Source: Blautia sp.
GTDB taxonomy: Bacteria; Bacillota; Clostridia; Lachnospirales; Lachnospiraceae
Direction: 5' to 3'
Assembly: GCA_017420455.1 (NCBI GenBank)
Contig: JAFOJB010000107.1
Location: 1 to 7,112, forward strand
Length of the DNA stretch: 7,112 nucleotides
A program made the position numbers and the translations under genes. Below, piece after piece: positions 4,306 to 7,112 of the stretch. Below the pieces are notes generated by a model. That model worked only from the letters and a program-made list of their open reading frames with translations, had not been told where the DNA came from and ran no database searches. Within the stretch, counting starts at the first letter, position 1. Each line of letters starts with the position of its first letter.

Positions 4306-7112
4306 ATGAGGAGAAAACAATTGTTCGCCATCGCTCTGGCTGGTGTCATGGCGCTGGGGATGAATCCGGCGGTCTACGTACCGGCGGAGGAGCTGCTGGA
4401 GTTAGGTTCGGGGGAGGAACCTGGATCAGAGGACGCGGAAGCCGCGTACGCTGAGGATGCATTTGAAACACTTACCGAAGTAACGGAAGAAGAGCCGTAC
4501 ACAGAGGAGGAGTCCTGGGAAGCAGCAGAAACAATAGAGGAAGATCAGACGGTACCGGAAGTCCAGCCGCAGGAGGAAATACCTGCTGAGCCCACACCGG
4601 AAGCACAGATGGAGGAATGGGCTCCTGAAGAAGCTGCAGAAGAAACGGCAGCACAGGAAGAGCTGGCTGCATCGGTCGTCACTTCAGAGGCAGATCTGAA
4701 AAACGCTATTGAAGCAGCGCCATACAGCGAGGTCGGCATTACGCCAGTCTATATTTCCGATGATATTTCCCTGTCAGAGACGGTCACCATTCCGTCCGGA
4801 AAGATCATCCAGATGATCTCCAGCTCCAGTCTGGGGGACTGCATGATCGACCGTGCAGACGGTTTCGCCGGAACCATGTTCCAGGTGGACGGCACCCTGA
4901 TCTTTGAGATCCAGAACGTGGGAAGCGATGCCGGAAGGTTTATCATCAACGGCGAGCTGTATGGAAAATATGCGGAGGGAAGCGTCATTGAAGTTTCCGA
5001 ATCCGGCAGATTCTATATGGACGATGCGCTTTCCATCAAAGGCAACAGCTGCGTGAACGAGGGCGGCGCCATTTACAATAAGGGAAATGTTTTCCTGTAC
5101 GGCGGTTCTGTCACCAGCAACATGGCTTCGGCCGGCGGCGGTGTCTACAGTGAAGGCTATGTCTGGGTAAAGGACAATGTCTATGTCCAGGAGAATACCG
5201 CTTTTGACGGCGTTACCGCGGATAATATCGCGCTGGACGGCAGCGGAGCCTGCGTCGTAGTGGACGGAGAGCTCACCGGGGACGCGAAGATCGGCGTGCA
5301 TGTGGTGGATGAGAACAATGCGCCGGATACGATGGTCGCGCTCAGCGCCAACGCTTCCGCAGAAGGCATCACCGCAGAGGATGTTGCCGGATATATTGAT
5401 TATGAAGGGCAGGACCTTCAGGAGGACCTGAACGCAGCAGGAGCAGAAGAGGATACTGCTGCGGAAGAAACACAGACTCCGGAAGAAACGCAGACACCGG
5501 AAGAAACACAGATTCCGGAAGATACTCCTGCTGATGGAACCGGTACGACAGATACTCCTGCAGATGGAACAGACGCAACACAGGCACCGTCAGATCCTGA
5601 CGCAACGGGAGCGCCTGCGGATACCGAAAATCCGGATACTTCAGGGACTCCTGCGGCAGAACCGGAAACCTCACAGGCTCCTGTGGCAGAACCGGAAACC
5701 TCCGGAACTCCTGCAGAGACATCAGTTACTCCGGAGCCTTCCGTGAGTGTGGAACCGAGCGTTTCGCCCGAGCCCACACCATCTGTTACCGTGACGGCAA
5801 CGCCTACACCTACGCCGAAACCTGTAACGAATCCGACTCTGGAGCTCCAGAGCGTGCAGTGGGATTCCTATTCTCAGGCTTCTGTAACGTTTATTTATCA
5901 GGGCGCGAAGAAGGCAAAATGCCATCTGGTATGGAAAGAGAAGACCGATGACCTGCAGAAGCAGGATCCGCCGGTAATCGATACAGATCTTGGGTCCGAG
6001 GTAGAACCGGGAAAGGCGTATACATTTAATGCGTACTGCCTGGATGGAGAAGAGGATACGGATTTCGTCCTTTACCTGCAGGCGCAGGATGACGACGGCA
6101 AGCTTTCCGATATTTACGCGGTCGAGCTGAACCACGAAGGCCGTCCGGAAGCAAAAGGCGCAGTTCTTACCAAGAGCGAAGGTACGCCGAAGTGGAATTC
6201 CTACAATTCCGCATCCGTTACCTATTCCGCCAGCGGAAAGGGAACCTGCGAAGTAAACGTCTATGTGGATGGGAAAGAAGGAGCGGATCCGATCGTTACC
6301 CAGACCGTAGAGGTAAAGGAAAAAGATAAAGAGTTTACGGTAACACTGAAGAGCCTGAACCATGACGGCAAGGATTTCCGCATCGAAACCACCCTGAAGG
6401 ATTCCAAGGGCAAGACGACGGATGTGGACGTCATGAAGCTTCTGGACAAGACCCGTCCTCCGATGCTGAAGAGAGTAGGAGATCCCGAGTGGATCAATCA
6501 TACTACCGCGAAGGCCACCTATCTTTCCAACAAGGATGGCTGGTATTACGCGGACTGGATGGTGAAAGCCGCCAGCGGTGAAGAGCAGGAGGTTCCGGAT
6601 TTCACGGAAGAGATCAACAGCGACGGCGTCCCGGTAAAAGCCAATGAGGAATTTACCGTAACCTTTGAGCATATTGAAGACGAATCCGGAAATGGATTCA
6701 TGCTGTATGCCCTTGTGAAGGACAAGAGAAACAAGCTCTCCAGCAAGAACGGCGCAGAGCTTCCCGAAACGGATCGTCCTGCAGGAGAGCAGGATCCCGA
6801 ACGTGACCCGATCGTCTATGATGTGGAGGATACGGTAGTCACGGGTCTGGAGAATCCCATCCAGCTGATGCCGGGCAAGTATTATACCTTCGATGTCATC
6901 GGCGCCGGTTCAAAGGATGAGGATATGCTGGATAATCCGGTCTTCGGCGATGTCTACTGGACATACAAGTACTGGAGAATGGAATCCGGCACACAGCAGC
7001 ATGTTCCGAAGCAGGTCGGTGTTGCTTCCAGCAGTCAGGGCTACAACAAGGTCGGCACCATTCCGATCGTCATCGTCCTTGCCAAGATGGAGTATACCGG
7101 AGAAGGATGGGC
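4306..7112 (+). CDS. Large secreted surface protein: beta-helix-like domain, Pro/Thr/Glu linker, tandem domains (3' partial)
   Basis: The frame stays open for 935 codons to the window end, so the C-terminus and any wall anchor are unseen. Residues 1-30 are a signal peptide: MRRK, a hydrophobic core LFAIALAGVMALGM, and possible cleavage after VPA (25-27). Residues 28-119 carry 36 Glu/Asp and no Lys, Arg or His. Residues 126-340 resemble a short right-handed beta-helix (pectin-lyase-like) domain: TSEADLKNAI entry, TVTIPSGK, then rungs GGAIYN (253-258), VTSN (269-272), GGGVYS (277-282), VQEN (294-297). Residues 366-508 are a Pro/Thr/Glu/Asp linker with short repeats ending TPTPTPKP. Residues 513-820 hold three related domains of about 100 residues; a further domain with PGKYYTFDV (856-864) follows. 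No catalytic motif is recognised. Most likely it is an adhesin-like or scaffold surface protein; that role is inferred. It has its own promoter. Confidence 0.85.
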   Translation, partial: MRRKQLFAIALAGVMALGMNPAVYVPAEELLELGSGEEPGSEDAEAAYAEDAFETLTEVTEEEPYTEEESWEAAETIEEDQTVPEVQPQEEIPAEPTPEAQMEEWAPEEAAEETAAQEELAASVVTSEADLKNAIEAAPYSEVGITPVYISDDISLSETVTIPSGKIIQMISSSSLGDCMIDRADGFAGTMFQVDGTLIFEIQNVGSDAGRFIINGELYGKYAEGSVIEVSESGRFYMDDALSIKGNSCVNEGGAIYNKGNVFLYGGSVTSNMASAGGGVYSEGYVWVKDNVYVQENTAFDGVTADNIALDGSGACVVVDGELTGDAKIGVHVVDENNAPDTMVALSANASAEGITAEDVAGYIDYEGQDLQEDLNAAGAEEDTAAEETQTPEETQTPEETQIPEDTPADGTGTTDTPADGTDATQAPSDPDATGAPADTENPDTSGTPAAEPETSQAPVAEPETSGTPAETSVTPEPSVSVEPSVSPEPTPSVTVTATPTPTPKPVTNPTLELQSVQWDSYSQASVTFIYQGAKKAKCHLVWKEKTDDLQKQDPPVIDTDLGSEVEPGKAYTFNAYCLDGEEDTDFVLYLQAQDDDGKLSDIYAVELNHEGRPEAKGAVLTKSEGTPKWNSYNSASVTYSASGKGTCEVNVYVDGKEGADPIVTQTVEVKEKDKEFTVTLKSLNHDGKDFRIETTLKDSKGKTTDVDVMKLLDKTRPPMLKRVGDPEWINHTTAKATYLSNKDGWYYADWMVKAASGEEQEVPDFTEEINSDGVPVKANEEFTVTFEHIEDESGNGFMLYALVKDKRNKLSSKNGAELPETDRPAGEQDPERDPIVYDVEDTVVTGLENPIQLMPGKYYTFDVIGAGSKDEDMLDNPVFGDVYWTYKYWRMESGTQQHVPKQVGVASSSQGYNKVGTIPIVIVLAKMEYTGEGW
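4384..4671 (+). other. Acidic low-complexity segment of the secreted protein (residues 27-122)
   Basis: Glu-dominated sequence with Ala, Pro and Thr (for example EEAAEETAAQEEL). No basic residue occurs between K4 and K132. It is probably disordered and strongly negatively charged, holding the beta-helix domain away from the membrane or wall. Confidence 0.75.
4684..5310 (+). other. Right-handed beta-helix-like domain (residues 127-335)
   Basis: The segment opens with SEADLKNAI and a hydrophobic-alternating TVTIPSGK strand. It then shows paired GGA(I)/GGG(V)-Y and xxxN motifs spaced about 20-25 residues apart: GGAIYN 253, VTSN 269, GGGVYS 277, VQEN 294. GGAI plus xxxN rungs are known from polymorphic-outer-membrane-protein-type and other beta-helix surface proteins. 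The domain is short and no carbohydrate-active residues can be assigned. Confidence 0.6.
5464..5517 (+). repeat. Three 18-bp tandem repeats encoding EETQ(T/I)P
   Basis: Consecutive copies at 5464-5481, 5482-5499 and 5500-5517 encode EETQTP, EETQTP and EETQIP (residues 387-404). They differ by third-position changes and one T-to-I change. Confidence 0.9.
5521..5580 (+). repeat. Two 30-bp tandem repeats encoding DTPADGT-type decapeptides
   Basis: 5521-5550 encodes DTPADGTGTT and 5551-5580 encodes DTPADGTDAT. The first 22 bases of the two units match at all but one or two positions. Confidence 0.9.
5641..5721 (+). repeat. Two full and one partial 30-bp repeats encoding S(G/Q)(T/A)PxAEPET
   Basis: 5641-5670 encodes SGTPAAEPET and 5671-5700 encodes SQAPVAEPET. 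5701-5721 begins a third, SGTPAET. This is a third distinct repeat type in the same linker. Confidence 0.88.
5842..6765 (+). repeat. Three diverged tandem protein domains of about 100 residues
   Basis: Two blocks align without gaps in all three copies. Block A is WDSYSQASVTF (519-529), WNSYNSASVTY (630-640) and WINHTTAKATY (729-739). Block B begins DFVLYLQAQDDDGKLSD (586-602), DFRIETTLKDSKGKTTD (690-706) and GFMLYALVKDKRNKLSS (797-813). The A-to-B distance is 61-69 residues in every copy. Between them a YTF / FTVTL / FTVTF strand is also shared. A Cys follows block A in copies 1 and 2 (C539, C648). The alternating hydrophobic pattern suggests a beta-sandwich. I do not recognise the family. 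DNA identity is low, so the duplications are old. Confidence 0.75.
6805..7112 (+). other. Start of a further domain at the truncated C-terminal end (residues 834-935)
   Basis: Residues 834-935 lack block A of the preceding repeats but contain LMPGKYYTFDVIGAG (854-868), reminiscent of EPGKAYTFNA in copy 1 (567-576). An aromatic-rich stretch VYWTYKYWRM (883-892) and beta-like GTIPIVIVLAKMEY follow. It is probably another extracellular beta domain, cut by the window edge. Confidence 0.5.

Noticed and set aside
5369..5777. Low-complexity open frames on both strands in the linker region
   Set aside because: They merely read the tandem DNA repeats of the Pro/Thr/Glu linker in other frames.
5722..6672. 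316-codon open frame on the - strand inside the secreted-protein gene
   Set aside because: The + strand frame is continuous, has a promoter, RBS and signal peptide, and shows domain repeats. The antisense product has no family signature.

Overview
The window looks like chromosomal DNA of a low-to-moderate GC Firmicute, most likely a Clostridia/Lachnospiraceae-type gut anaerobe. This is inferred from the phoH-ybeY pair, a YnzC-type DUF896 protein, strong purine-rich ribosome binding sites, a textbook sigma-A promoter, and a Gram-positive-style secreted protein with long Glu-rich and Pro/Thr/Glu linkers. No tRNA, rRNA, CRISPR array, insertion sequence or prophage gene is visible. All supported genes are on the + strand.

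Bases 37-4211 hold a compact run of six housekeeping-type genes. The first three are a Cys-rich DUF2284 protein (37-597), a PhoH/YbeZ-type ATPase (587-1618) and the YbeY endoribonuclease/rRNA maturation factor (1615-2109). They overlap by 11 and 4 nt and are probably one translationally coupled unit. A 104-bp gap with small hairpins, a near-perfect 13/14-nt direct repeat and a weak possible promoter separates them from a second coupled set. That set is a DUF896 protein (2214-2435), 5-formyltetrahydrofolate cyclo-ligase (2413-2961) and ProA (2958-4211), overlapping by 23 and 4 nt. PhoH and YbeY are known partners in RNA metabolism. The cyclo-ligase and ProA are folate one-carbon and proline-biosynthesis enzymes; proB is not in the window.

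Bases 4212-4305 carry an isolated extended -10 sigma-A promoter (TTGCAA, 17 bp, TATAAT preceded by TGN) and a strong RBS. They drive a large gene that starts at 4306 and runs off the right edge with 935 codons visible. Its product is an exported, probably cell-surface protein. In order it has a signal peptide, an acidic segment with no Lys, Arg or His, a short right-handed beta-helix-like domain with GGAI/xxxN rungs, a repeat-rich Pro/Thr/Glu linker, three diverged tandem domains of about 100 residues with a shared W-(S/N)-(Y/H)-x-x-A-x-(V/A)-T-(F/Y) signature, and the start of a further domain. These domain repeats are the least explained and most interesting feature here. I see no convincing evidence of a wholly new multi-gene system.
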